From Planctomycetota bacterium (GTDB lineage: Bacteria; Planctomycetota; E44-bin39): a stretch of DNA of 53,595 nt. Below, piece by piece: positions 23,488 through 31,844 of the stretch. The notes under the pieces are model-generated. The model was not told the DNA's origin, made no database searches, and saw only the letters and a program-made list of their open reading frames with translations. Location of the stretch: NCBI GenBank assembly GCA_004376375.1, contig SOJX01000047.1, forward strand, positions 1 through 53,595. The letters run 5' to 3'. The position numbers were made by a program, and so were the translations under genes. Position 1 is the stretch's first letter; each line of letters begins with the position of its first letter.

Positions 23488-25107
23488 ATGGCCGATACCC
23501 CAAAGCCGAACGGGCATGAACTCACAGAGCTCAGGGCAAGGAACGCGGAGCTCGTACGGAACATCGAGTTGCTCCTCAACTTCCAGACCCAGCTTTTCGG
23601 GCTGCGCGCCGTCAGGTCGGAGGAGGAGCTTTTTGAGAACTTCGCCGCCATCGTTCGCCATTACATAGACACTCTCATCTTCGCCATCCTCGAGTACGAG
23701 CACGGGGCGGGCAGGATCCGCCGCGTGCGTTTCAGTTCCGGCCAGGATATCGATTTTACCGCGCCGGAGGTGCTGGACCCGACGCTCATCAGGTGGGTCG
23801 CCACGCAACGGCTGCTTGCCACCGAGGCGACGCCGGGCGAAATCTTTACCGAAAAGGGCATCCGCACGGTCGTGCTGGTTCCGCTCCTGGGGCATACCAA
23901 GTTTTCGGGCATCCTCGTAATGGGTCTGCCGCACGGGAGCGAGCAGATGTCGCTTTTCGTCGAAACGCTGATAAACACGTTCGCCCGCGAGATTGGGACG
24001 GTGCTCGAAAACCTTTCGCTCCACCGCGAACTGGTTGACACGCACAATCTGTTCGAGAACGTCATAGAGTCCGTTCCGCACGCGATACTGGCCGTCGGGC
24101 CGGAAGACCGCATAATCGCGGTCAACCGCAATTTCGAATTCCTTTTCGGCGTCAAGAAGTTTGAAGCGCTGCACGAAAAATACCAGGACGTTCTCCCGGG
24201 GCCGGTCAGCGAGACTTTTTCCTCGCTCGTGATGTCGACTATCGCGGGGCACCGGGCCGTCGACGAGGTTATCGAGTTCGAGATAGAACCTGGCGTGGCA
24301 GCCAGCGTCGGCATATCGACTTCGCTGCTTGTCGACCGCTCGGGCAGGCCGCACGGACTTGTCTTCGTCTGTCGCGACATGACGCTCTCGCGCGAGGTGC
24401 AGAAGCTCCGCGACCTCGACGCCGTGCGCAATGAGTTCGTCCAGACCGCGTCTCACGAGCTCAAGACCCCGCTTACGACCATCATTGGCGGCGTAGACAT
24501 ACTGAACATGAATATCGATAAAATCGCGACTGAGGACGTGGAGGTTGTGCAGCTTATCGAGAGCGGCGCACGCCGACTGCAGGACCTGGTGGGCGACCTC
24601 CTGCAGATAACGCGGCTCGAGGCACAGGACGCCGCGGACCTGGAGTGGGATAAGATCGACCTCCGCGCGATGATGGAAGACGCGGTCGGTCTCTTCGCGG
24701 GCAGTGAAAAACACAGCTTTAAAATCGAAATCCCGGATGACCTCGTGGAAATCGACGCCGACCGCGACAAGCTGAAGCAGGTTATCGACAACTTCGTGGG
24801 GAACGCGGTGAAGTATTCGCCCGAAGGAGGAGTCGTAACGATCCGCGTCAAATGCGACGGAGAGAAAGTAAACGTAAGCGTCTCCGACCGGGGTATAGGA
24901 ATCCCGGAAGACCAGCTTCCGTACGTCTGGGATAAGTTTTTCCGCGCCAACATAACCGCGGAATACGCAATCGAAGGCACCGGCCTCGGGCTTTCAATCA
25001 CCAAACACCTTGTCGAGCTTCACGGCGGCGAGGTCTGGGCAGAAAGCGAGCACGGAAAAGGCTCGACTTTCCATTTCACCATCCCGATTCAGAGAGAAAT
25101 CAGCTAG
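23488..25107 (+). CDS. Soluble GAF-PAS sensor histidine kinase
   Basis: 539 residues with no transmembrane helix, so a cytoplasmic sensor. Order: short coiled coil (1-30), GAF-like domain (about 35-180), PAS domain (about 185-310, ENVIESVPHAILAVGPEDRI), HisKA with phospho-acceptor H323 in TASHELKTPLTTI, and HATPase with N-box NAVKYSPEGG, G1 DRGIGIP, F-box KFFRAN and G2 GTGLGLS. The enzyme autophosphorylates and passes phosphate to a response regulator. No receiver gene is adjacent, so the partner lies elsewhere. Third gene of the HDOD operon; priA follows 60 nt later with its own -10. Confidence 0.92.
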   Translation: MADTPKPNGHELTELRARNAELVRNIELLLNFQTQLFGLRAVRSEEELFENFAAIVRHYIDTLIFAILEYEHGAGRIRRVRFSSGQDIDFTAPEVLDPTLIRWVATQRLLATEATPGEIFTEKGIRTVVLVPLLGHTKFSGILVMGLPHGSEQMSLFVETLINTFAREIGTVLENLSLHRELVDTHNLFENVIESVPHAILAVGPEDRIIAVNRNFEFLFGVKKFEALHEKYQDVLPGPVSETFSSLVMSTIAGHRAVDEVIEFEIEPGVAASVGISTSLLVDRSGRPHGLVFVCRDMTLSREVQKLRDLDAVRNEFVQTASHELKTPLTTIIGGVDILNMNIDKIATEDVEVVQLIESGARRLQDLVGDLLQITRLEAQDAADLEWDKIDLRAMMEDAVGLFAGSEKHSFKIEIPDDLVEIDADRDKLKQVIDNFVGNAVKYSPEGGVVTIRVKCDGEKVNVSVSDRGIGIPEDQLPYVWDKFFRANITAEYAIEGTGLGLSITKHLVELHGGEVWAESEHGKGSTFHFTIPIQREIS

Positions 25108-25153
25108 TTTCAAGTCTCTTTTCCTTTTTTATTTATTAATCCGTCGTCCTGAG

Positions 25154-25159
25154 TATAAT
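25154..25159 (+). promoter_or_regulatory. -10 box for priA, probably leaderless
   Basis: TATAAT lies 7 nt before ATG 25167, and no Shine-Dalgarno precedes either candidate ATG (25158, 25167). A -35 is not clear (AT-rich at 25131-25136). Confidence 0.45.
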
Positions 25160-25166
25160 GGTCTTC

Positions 25167-27410
25167 ATGTTTGCAAAAGTCGTCGTGGACATGCCGCTCA
25201 ACACGGCGTTTACGTACCGGGTGCCGGAAGGGCTCGAGGGCAGGCTTTCGCCGGCGCAGCGCGTGCGTGTGCCTTTCGGGCGGGGGCAAAGGGTCGGCTA
25301 TGTCGTTGAGCTGCTGGACGCGGCCGACTGCGACGAATCGAAAATAAAGGACGTTACCGAAACGGTGGACGATGCACCATTGTTCACGCCCGGGCTTATT
25401 GAGCTTGCCCGCTGGATATCGTCTTATTACGTTTGTCCACTCCATGCCGCATTTGAAGCTGCGCTTCCAACGGGCGTAAAGAAGGGCAGCCGTGGGCGGC
25501 AGATAAAAGTTGTTCACGTCAAAGCCGGCCTTGAAGCTCTCAAAGAACTCCGGGCAGAAGCAGGCGATTCAAAATCACCCCGCGATCGGATGCTCGGCGC
25601 GCTCATCAGGCGCCTCGAAGCGTCCGAGTTCGTTGTGCCCCAGTCGCTTCTCGTCAGGGAAGCCGGTACTTCCAACTCGCCGTTGAATACGCTTGAGAAA
25701 AACGGCGTCGTTGAGATCGTGAAAGAGGAAGTCACGCTTGAGACGGTGCTGGCCGCGGCCAACGTCCACCATACAGTACGCGGAGAGATAACACTTACTC
25801 CCGAACAGGTCGCCGCTCGTGATGCGATTCTTACCCCAATCGAAGCGGAAGAATTCAAGGTTTTTCTCCTTCACGGCGTCACCGGCTCCGGCAAGACGGA
25901 GGTATATCTCGACGCAATAGAGCGCGTCATCGAGTGCGGCCGGCAGGCCATCGTTCTTGTGCCGGAGATTTCGCTGACGCCGCAGACAGTCTCGCGTTTT
26001 GCGGTGCGGTTCGAGCGCCTCGCACTCCTGCATTCACAGCAGACGGAGGCTGTCCGGCGCGAGACCTGGCGCGCGATTGCCGCGGGCGAGGCCGACGTTG
26101 TTATAGGCCCTCAGAGCGCGGTGTTTGCGCCTGTGCCCTCGCTCGGCCTGATCGTCGTCGACGAGGAGCACGAGCCGAGTTTCAAAAACCTTGCCGCGCC
26201 CCGCTACAACGCCCGCGACGTGGCGGTCATGCGCGGAAAAATCACTTCCTGTCCGGTCGTGCTGGGCTCCGCGACGCCCGACCTTGTGACCTACCACAAC
26301 GCGACCGGAACCGATAAATACATTTACCTTTCGCTTCCCGAGCGCGTGACCGAGCAGAAACTGCCGCAGGTCCGCGTAATTGACATGGGCGTCGAGTCCC
26401 GCCGCGAGCACAGGCGCGTATTTTTCTCGCGTGAGCTTGTCGAGCGGCTGCGCGAGTGCGTCCAGGCGGGAGAGCAGGCCCTGCTGTTTCTCAACCGCCG
26501 CGGCTACCAGCCGTTTGTCAGATGCAGGAAGCACGGCGGGACCGTCAAGTGTCCGAGATGCTCGGTCGCATTAACGTATCACCAAAACGTAAACGCCCTC
26601 GTCTGCCACTATTGTTCGAGGCGAATGAGCGCGGACCGCTGCCCCGAGTGCGGCTCGACCGATCTCTGGCGCTCCGGCATCGGGACCGAGCGGGTCGAGG
26701 AGATCCTGGGAGAGCTCGTGCCCGGCATCGTATGCGCGCGGATGGACACGGACACGATGCGCAGGAGGAGCGAGTACGACCGCGTATTGGGCGAGTTCCG
26801 CGCGGGCGAAATCGACTGCCTCGTCGGCACGCAGATGATTGCGAAGGGGCTTGACTTTCCGAACGTAACCCTTGTCGGCGTAATGGCCGCGGACCAGATA
26901 CTCGATTTTCCCGATTTCCGCGCCGTGGAGCGGACGTTCCAGCTCATGGTCCAGGTCGCCGGCCGGGCCGGGCGGGGCACAAGACGCGGCACCGTTATCG
27001 TCCAGACGTTGAACCCGGAGCATGAGGTCATACGGTTTGCAGCGCAGCACGATTATGCGAGTTTTGCAGAACACGAACTCGGTATTCGACGCCGGTTCAA
27101 TTACCCGCCTTTCGCGCGGCTCGTGCGGTTCGTGATTTCAGACACCGACGCCGACCGGGCGCGGGAGCATGCGCAGGTTCTGCACGATAAAGCCGCCGAT
27201 GCGATACATGAATACGGCCTGCCGATACAGATACTGCCGGCATCGCAGACACCGCGGAAGTTGCTTCGCGGCAGGCACCAGTATCATTTTCTCGCCAAGC
27301 TGGCCGCGGCGAGGGCGGCGGGGGAGCTTATAACCGCGCTCGGAAACGCGCTCCGCCCCGGCAGAAACACCCGCGTCACCGTCGACGTCGACCCGGTGAC
27401 GATGTTCTAG
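25167..27410 (+). CDS. priA: Primosomal protein N' (replication restart helicase PriA)
   Basis: 747 residues from ATG 25167; ATG 25158 is possible but overlaps the -10 box. The 3'-to-5' helicase reloads the replisome at stalled forks. The N-terminal 3'BD domain (FAKVVVDMPLNTAFTYRVPE), Walker A GVTGSGKTEVYL, DEEH box (VVDEEHEPSFK), GSATPD, and the paired Zn sites (CRKHGG, CPRCS, CHYC, CPECGS) are all present, with GTQMIAKGLDFPNVTLVGV and the QVAGRAGRG motif VI. Length is normal. The last codons (DPVTMF) overlap copy 1 of the repeat that recurs at 28191 and 28650. Confidence 0.95.
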   Translation: MFAKVVVDMPLNTAFTYRVPEGLEGRLSPAQRVRVPFGRGQRVGYVVELLDAADCDESKIKDVTETVDDAPLFTPGLIELARWISSYYVCPLHAAFEAALPTGVKKGSRGRQIKVVHVKAGLEALKELRAEAGDSKSPRDRMLGALIRRLEASEFVVPQSLLVREAGTSNSPLNTLEKNGVVEIVKEEVTLETVLAAANVHHTVRGEITLTPEQVAARDAILTPIEAEEFKVFLLHGVTGSGKTEVYLDAIERVIECGRQAIVLVPEISLTPQTVSRFAVRFERLALLHSQQTEAVRRETWRAIAAGEADVVIGPQSAVFAPVPSLGLIVVDEEHEPSFKNLAAPRYNARDVAVMRGKITSCPVVLGSATPDLVTYHNATGTDKYIYLSLPERVTEQKLPQVRVIDMGVESRREHRRVFFSRELVERLRECVQAGEQALLFLNRRGYQPFVRCRKHGGTVKCPRCSVALTYHQNVNALVCHYCSRRMSADRCPECGSTDLWRSGIGTERVEEILGELVPGIVCARMDTDTMRRRSEYDRVLGEFRAGEIDCLVGTQMIAKGLDFPNVTLVGVMAADQILDFPDFRAVERTFQLMVQVAGRAGRGTRRGTVIVQTLNPEHEVIRFAAQHDYASFAEHELGIRRRFNYPPFARLVRFVISDTDADRAREHAQVLHDKAADAIHEYGLPIQILPASQTPRKLLRGRHQYHFLAKLAAARAAGELITALGNALRPGRNTRVTVDVDPVTMF
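27391..27408. repeat. Direct repeat, copy 1 (3' end of priA)
   Basis: ACCCGGTGACGATGTTCT forms the last codons of priA. The 16-bp core CCGGTGACGATGTTCT is shared with 28191 and 28650. Confidence 0.85.
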
Positions 27411-27464
27411 GTCTGCGTAAGGCTGTTTTGCATACAAGCCGGACGGTGAGAGAACTGATTTCGC

Positions 27465-27493
27465 TTGAATCCATATTTCTTAATAAGTATAGT
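27465..27493 (+). promoter_or_regulatory. Promoter of the methyltransferase gene
   Basis: TTGAAT (27465-27470), 17 bp, TATAGT (27488-27493). Confidence 0.55.
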
Positions 27494-27551
27494 GCGTAAA
27501 CCGGGTGTTGATATCTAACCGTCAACAGCAGGTCCGGGTTTGGGGCAGGCG

Positions 27552-28184
27552 ATGCGCGAACAGATAAAGGATTTTGTCCGGATTGCGGCGGAAAACCTGC
27601 CGATTCAGGAGCCGATTTACGAATTCGGGTCACTGCAGGTGCCGAGTCAGGGGGATTTCGGCGACCTGAGGCCGATTTTTCCCGGAAAAGAGTTTGTCGG
27701 CTGCGATATCCAGGAAGGGCCGGGCGTAGATAAGATACTCGACCTTCACAAGATCGACCTTCCGTCCGGGTCGGTGGGCACCGTTCTTATCCTGGATACG
27801 CTTGAGCACGTGGAGTTTCCGAGAAAGGCCGTCGCGGAGGCGCATAGAATCATTCGTCCCGGGGGAATCATTGCCATAAGCTCCACGATGAACCTGCCGA
27901 TACACGATTACCCGAATGACTACTGGCGATTCACCCCCGAAGCTTTCAAGAGCCTGCTTGCCGTTTTCTCCAATTCGGTCGTCGGCTTCTGCGGAGCCGA
28001 GTATATGCCTTCCGCGGTCGTAGGGGTCGGTGTAAAAGATTCGCAAGATTCGTTCGAGCGTTTTTCGCAAGAGCTCGAGCTCTGGCGGCTGAGATGGAAG
28101 CCCAGGCGCTGGAAAACCGCCGTCAAGCAGATAACCCCGCCTGTTTTACTGAAACTGTTAAGAAAACTGCGGGGAAAGTCCTGA
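27552..28184 (+). CDS. Class I SAM-dependent methyltransferase
   Basis: 210 residues from ATG 27552 (GGGGCAGG upstream; a TTG 12 nt earlier is possible). Rossmann-type methyltransferase: YEFGSLQVPSQG replaces the usual DLGCGTG, then FVGCDIQEGPGVDKILD, VLILDTLEHVEFPRKAVAEA and IRPGGIIAISSTM, typical of Methyltransf_11. The C-terminus is basic (RLRWKPRRWKTAVKQ). The substrate cannot be inferred; relatives often sit with glycan or polysaccharide genes. The stop TGA at 28182 lies 6 nt before repeat copy 2. Confidence 0.8.
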   Translation: MREQIKDFVRIAAENLPIQEPIYEFGSLQVPSQGDFGDLRPIFPGKEFVGCDIQEGPGVDKILDLHKIDLPSGSVGTVLILDTLEHVEFPRKAVAEAHRIIRPGGIIAISSTMNLPIHDYPNDYWRFTPEAFKSLLAVFSNSVVGFCGAEYMPSAVVGVGVKDSQDSFERFSQELELWRLRWKPRRWKTAVKQITPPVLLKLLRKLRGKS

Positions 28185-28190
28185 GTCAGG

Positions 28191-28210
28191 CCGGTGACGA
28201 TGTTCTGATT
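28191..28210. repeat. Direct repeat, copy 2
   Basis: CCGGTGACGATGTTCTGATT, 20 bp identical to copy 3 at 28650-28669. Confidence 0.85.
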
Positions 28211-28223
28211 CCCGGAGGTGTAT

Positions 28224-28535
28224 ATGGGATCGGCGTATAAATTTGTCTGCGGCAAGTGCGGATACAATGCTACCGCATCGGGCGGTAAGGACCGGGGTTT
28301 TATCGCCGAAGTGGAAACGATGATATGCAGGAACTGCAAAGAGCTCGTCGACGTAACGATCGGCCTTGCGGACGAGATGAGCGGGAAAATCGAAAAAAGA
28401 ATCGGTGAGGATATCGGCAAGTGCCCGAAGTGCAAAAGCAGTGACGTCGAGCCATGGGACCCTGAAGCAAAACCATGCCCAAGGTGCCAAAACCATATGG
28501 AGCAGAGCGAAGAAGTGATAATAATGTGGGATTAG
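28224..28535 (+). CDS. Small zinc-ribbon protein
   Basis: 103 residues; ATG 28224 with GGAGG 6 nt upstream. Four CxxC knuckles (CGKC near 11-14, CRNC near 36-39, CPKC, CPRC) are predicted to bind two Zn ions as paired ribbons. The middle segment IGLADEMSGKIEKRIGEDIG is helical. It resembles small rubredoxin-like or zinc-ribbon proteins of unknown role that may bind nucleic acid or protein. Boxed between repeat copies 2 and 3. Confidence 0.7.
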   Translation: MGSAYKFVCGKCGYNATASGGKDRGFIAEVETMICRNCKELVDVTIGLADEMSGKIEKRIGEDIGKCPKCKSSDVEPWDPEAKPCPRCQNHMEQSEEVIIMWD

Positions 28536-28649
28536 CCGGCAAAAGCCCGGTATGGCAAAAGGAGCGGACCTGAGCCGACGAAAGAAGGTCTATTTGTCGG
28601 GAATACATGCCAGGCTGAGATTTCATTTCGGCGTCACATGGGCATTAAC

Positions 28650-28669
28650 CCGGTGACGATGTTCTGATT
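28650..28669. repeat. Direct repeat, copy 3
   Basis: CCGGTGACGATGTTCTGATT, preceded by AC as in copy 1 (ACCCGG at 28648). Confidence 0.85.
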
Positions 28670-28690
28670 GGAAGGAGCCGAGGAGGATAC

Positions 28691-29398
28691 ATGAAACTTA
28701 TCAAAGCGGTTTCCATATTGTTTCTCATGATTGCCGTTTCGGGTTGCACCGGGGCAGAGGAAAACGGAGAGCAATTTCCAAAACAGCCACCCACGGCGGA
28801 GGAGACGGCGAAAATTAAGGGGCTGCTGGAAAAGATCCGGACCGGCGAACGGCGCGAAAAGGTCCAGGCCGCAAAAGCGCTGGGCGATATGGCGATCGCG
28901 AAACCGGATATGGGCCTCGGTGCGCCGGAGCGGAAAACGCTTGATGAGATAATCGACGGCTACCTTGCGGATGCGGGTAACAAAACCGACCACCAGAAAA
29001 GTATATTCGCGAAAGAGCAGCTCGAGCGGATCTGGACGTTTGCCACGGACAAACTTGTCGCCGCAGTCAGTGAAGAGAACATCTCGATAAAAGAAGCAGC
29101 AGTGAAACAGCTTATTCTCATGCACAATGACGAGATTTGCGAAAAACTGATACAGAAGTTCCATGACGGAGACGAGGATACGCGTTTTTTTGTGGTGTTT
29201 ACACTTGCGAAATTCAGGGAAAAACGAGAAGCCAATGTGAGAGAGAGGGTGTGCCCGGAGGAAAAAGTGACTGACAGAATCGTGAAGGAAAAGGTCATAC
29301 CCTTTCTGAAGAAAGTTCAGGCCGACGAGAAGTCGGAGAGGGTTAAGAAAACCATCGAAAGGGCGCTGAAGGATTTTGAACCTGTCGAGAGGGGCTAA
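28691..29398 (+). CDS. HEAT-like helical lipoprotein
   Basis: 235 residues; ATG 28691 with GAGGAGG upstream. Lipoprotein signal MKLIKAVSILFLMIAVSGC (lipobox VSGC). The rest is all-helical, with pairs resembling HEAT repeats (KVQAAKALGDMAI, SIKEAAVKQLILM, DTRFFVVFTLAKFREK) and a basic-acidic C-terminus (KSERVKKTIERALKDF). HEAT-type lipoproteins usually scaffold other envelope proteins. 37 nt upstream of the penicillin acylase gene and probably in one unit with it. Confidence 0.72.
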   Translation: MKLIKAVSILFLMIAVSGCTGAEENGEQFPKQPPTAEETAKIKGLLEKIRTGERREKVQAAKALGDMAIAKPDMGLGAPERKTLDEIIDGYLADAGNKTDHQKSIFAKEQLERIWTFATDKLVAAVSEENISIKEAAVKQLILMHNDEICEKLIQKFHDGDEDTRFFVVFTLAKFREKREANVRERVCPEEKVTDRIVKEKVIPFLKKVQADEKSERVKKTIERALKDFEPVERG

Positions 29399-29435
29399 CC
29401 AGCCGGAAGCAATCGCAAAAGATAAGGGGTAGAAA

Positions 29436-31832
29436 ATGCCAAAAAGAAGAGGCCTGTTGCTTGTCGTTATGATTCTGCTCGGTTGTGTCGTTTTTTATTC
29501 GCTTCATGCGGATGAGAATGATAAAAAGCGGTTCGGAAAAGTTGAGGTTATCCGCGACACGTGGGGGATACCGCACGTGTTCGCCGAGACCGACGAGGGC
29601 GCGTTCTACGGCCTCGGCTACGCGACGGCGGAGGACCGCGCGTTCCAGATGTATCTTTCCCTCAGGATAATGCAGGGCCGCCTTGCCGAAACCGTCGGCA
29701 ATATCCCCAAGAAAAACAGGAGGAGGGGCAACGCCCTTGACAACGACCGGAGGATGCGCACGTTCGGTTTTTTCCGCGCGGCGAAAACCGTTGCCGAAAA
29801 CATCGACAAGGAATCCAGAGGCCTGCTCCAGGCATATTGCGACGGCGTAAACGATTACATTTTCAAGAACACCGACGATCTCTCATACATGTTCAAGAAG
29901 TACAAGGTCGGGCCCGAGCCGTGGACACCCGCCGACTGCATCGTCGTCTGGTGGCACATGGCGCAGTTTTTCGCCGGCGACGGAACGAGGGATTATATCC
30001 ATTACCGCAACCTTCAGAACCCGGATAACCGGCGCTTTCGTCCGGCCGCGGGGCTGGCGGATGATGCGGCCTCCGTGGTAAAGCGAAGCGACGTGGGCGA
30101 CGAGTGGGTGAAGAAAATCGGCGAGTTTCTGAAAGAGAACGGTTTTGAGAAACCGGAAACGCTCAAGTCGATAAACCCGGAGGAAGGCCCGAAGTTCAGC
30201 CACGCATGGGTGGTCGGAAAAGACAGGACGACGACGAAATCGGCCGTTCTGTGCAGCGACCCGCAGACAACCGTCACCAATCCCTCGCTTTTCTACGAGT
30301 ATCATCTCAAGGGTAAAACTTTTAATGCGCGTGGGATCGGCGTCCCCGGCAGCCCGATAATCCTTATCGGATGGACGGAGAACGTGGCGTGGGGGGTGAC
30401 CGCGCTCGGCGCCGACCAGGCCGACCTCTTCCGCCTGAAGACCGACGACGAGCATCCGGGCCAGTATTTTTTCAACGGCGAATGGAAAAAATTCAAAGTA
30501 ATCAAGCAGAAGATAAAGGTGAAAAAAGAGAAACCGGTTAAGCTTGAAATTCGTGAGACCTGTTTCGGGCCGGTCGTGACCGAGTTTTCCTTTATGCAGA
30601 GGGGGGAGGGCGAGGTCGCGCTCAAGAGGATTCCCATGTGCGAGACCGACAGGGAGACGATTCAGGGCGCGATAAAGATGATGCGCGCGAAAAACGCCGC
30701 CGAGTTTCTCAAAGGGCTCGGCGACTGGCGCTTTCCGACGGCGAACGTCGTCTTCGGAGATAAGGAAGGCAACATCGGTTTCTCGACAATAGGCGCGATA
30801 CCGCTTAGGAGCCCGCTTGCGTCCGACGGTGGCGGCGGCGCCCACGACGGCACGGACGGAATATACGACTGGAAATGCATCGTGCCCGCGGAGCTTTACC
30901 CGCAGGTAATTAATCCGAAAAGCGGTTACCTTTTCAGCGGAAACCACAGGCCGATCGAGAAGTTCTATCCTTCCTCGATCCTCGGTATCAGCACGGGTTC
31001 GCAGGGAGATACGGTCCGCTCGTGGCGGCTGCGCGAGCTGCACGCGGCAAAAGAGAGCTTTACGCCGCAGGACGTTTTGAACATTCATCTCGACACGGTT
31101 AATCCCGTCAAGCGCGACCTCGTCCGGTTCGGCCTTCACCTGCGCGACGTTCAGAAGGTGCAACTTTCGAGTAACGTCCTCAGCGCTCTGAAGATTCTCG
31201 AACCGTGGTACAAGTCCGGGGCGTCCATCGATCTTACCAACGAAGGCTCCGCGCTTGCGCAGCATATTTCGACCAATTTCAGGATGTTTGCGACACAGCT
31301 TGCCCTGAAACACGGCGGCGGTCAGTCAGGCCTTTGCAAGTGGCTGAAAGAACTTCAGAATCGCATTGCTGAAGATCCGAAGGCAAAACTCGACAGGCTT
31401 GAAGTCCAGTATATTCAGAATGCCCTGACTGCCGCCTGGAGGACGGCGCAAAGCCGTTACGGACGGGATACGAAAAAATGGCGTGAAGCGGCGCTGGAAG
31501 AGGTGACTTACAAAGCGCTCGGTTACTATGAAGGCCTGGACGGTTTTCCCTCGCTCGACCCGGAGAAGGATTACGAGTATCCGGGCATTACCTGCACCGA
31601 CGGAAACACCATCAAGTCGCAGGGCGGGCAGTCATATTCGCAGTGGGTGCCGATGCACGACGTTGACTCGGCGATGTCGATTCTCCCCATCGGTCAGTCG
31701 GAACTACCAGGCAACCCGATGCGGTGGAAGACGTACAGGCTCTGGAAGGAGGGGAAGCTCCACGCCGCGCCCCTTTCGAGAAAAGCGGTAGAGAAAATCA
31801 GGAAAAGTACGATTATTCTGCCGCGGAAATAA
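29436..31832 (+). CDS. Penicillin acylase family N-terminal nucleophile hydrolase
   Basis: 798 residues; ATG 29436 with AAGGGG. Signal or lipoprotein signal (LLVVMILLGC). These secreted amidases cut themselves into alpha and beta chains; the freed N-terminal Ser is the nucleophile and hydrolyses acyl-amides such as acyl-homoserine lactones or beta-lactam side chains. VIRDTWGIPHVFA and GYATAEDRAFQM are alpha-chain motifs. The beta chain should start at S255 in KFSHAWVVGKDRT, where His replaces the usual Asn after the nucleophile. GWTENVAWGVTALGAD, SGNHRPIEK and SQWVPM-like GQSYSQWVPMHD follow. Length fits the family. Natural substrate unknown. Confidence 0.9.
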   Translation: MPKRRGLLLVVMILLGCVVFYSLHADENDKKRFGKVEVIRDTWGIPHVFAETDEGAFYGLGYATAEDRAFQMYLSLRIMQGRLAETVGNIPKKNRRRGNALDNDRRMRTFGFFRAAKTVAENIDKESRGLLQAYCDGVNDYIFKNTDDLSYMFKKYKVGPEPWTPADCIVVWWHMAQFFAGDGTRDYIHYRNLQNPDNRRFRPAAGLADDAASVVKRSDVGDEWVKKIGEFLKENGFEKPETLKSINPEEGPKFSHAWVVGKDRTTTKSAVLCSDPQTTVTNPSLFYEYHLKGKTFNARGIGVPGSPIILIGWTENVAWGVTALGADQADLFRLKTDDEHPGQYFFNGEWKKFKVIKQKIKVKKEKPVKLEIRETCFGPVVTEFSFMQRGEGEVALKRIPMCETDRETIQGAIKMMRAKNAAEFLKGLGDWRFPTANVVFGDKEGNIGFSTIGAIPLRSPLASDGGGGAHDGTDGIYDWKCIVPAELYPQVINPKSGYLFSGNHRPIEKFYPSSILGISTGSQGDTVRSWRLRELHAAKESFTPQDVLNIHLDTVNPVKRDLVRFGLHLRDVQKVQLSSNVLSALKILEPWYKSGASIDLTNEGSALAQHISTNFRMFATQLALKHGGGQSGLCKWLKELQNRIAEDPKAKLDRLEVQYIQNALTAAWRTAQSRYGRDTKKWREAALEEVTYKALGYYEGLDGFPSLDPEKDYEYPGITCTDGNTIKSQGGQSYSQWVPMHDVDSAMSILPIGQSELPGNPMRWKTYRLWKEGKLHAAPLSRKAVEKIRKSTIILPRK

Positions 31833-31844
31833 GGAGTAACGATT

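Noticed and set aside
22283..25107. Complete two-component system
   Set aside because: No response regulator gene is present next to the kinase; only the HDOD and small domain partners are.
29883..31313. 476-codon minus-strand frame opposite the penicillin acylase
   Set aside because: Antisense shadow; the plus protein has the clear family motifs.
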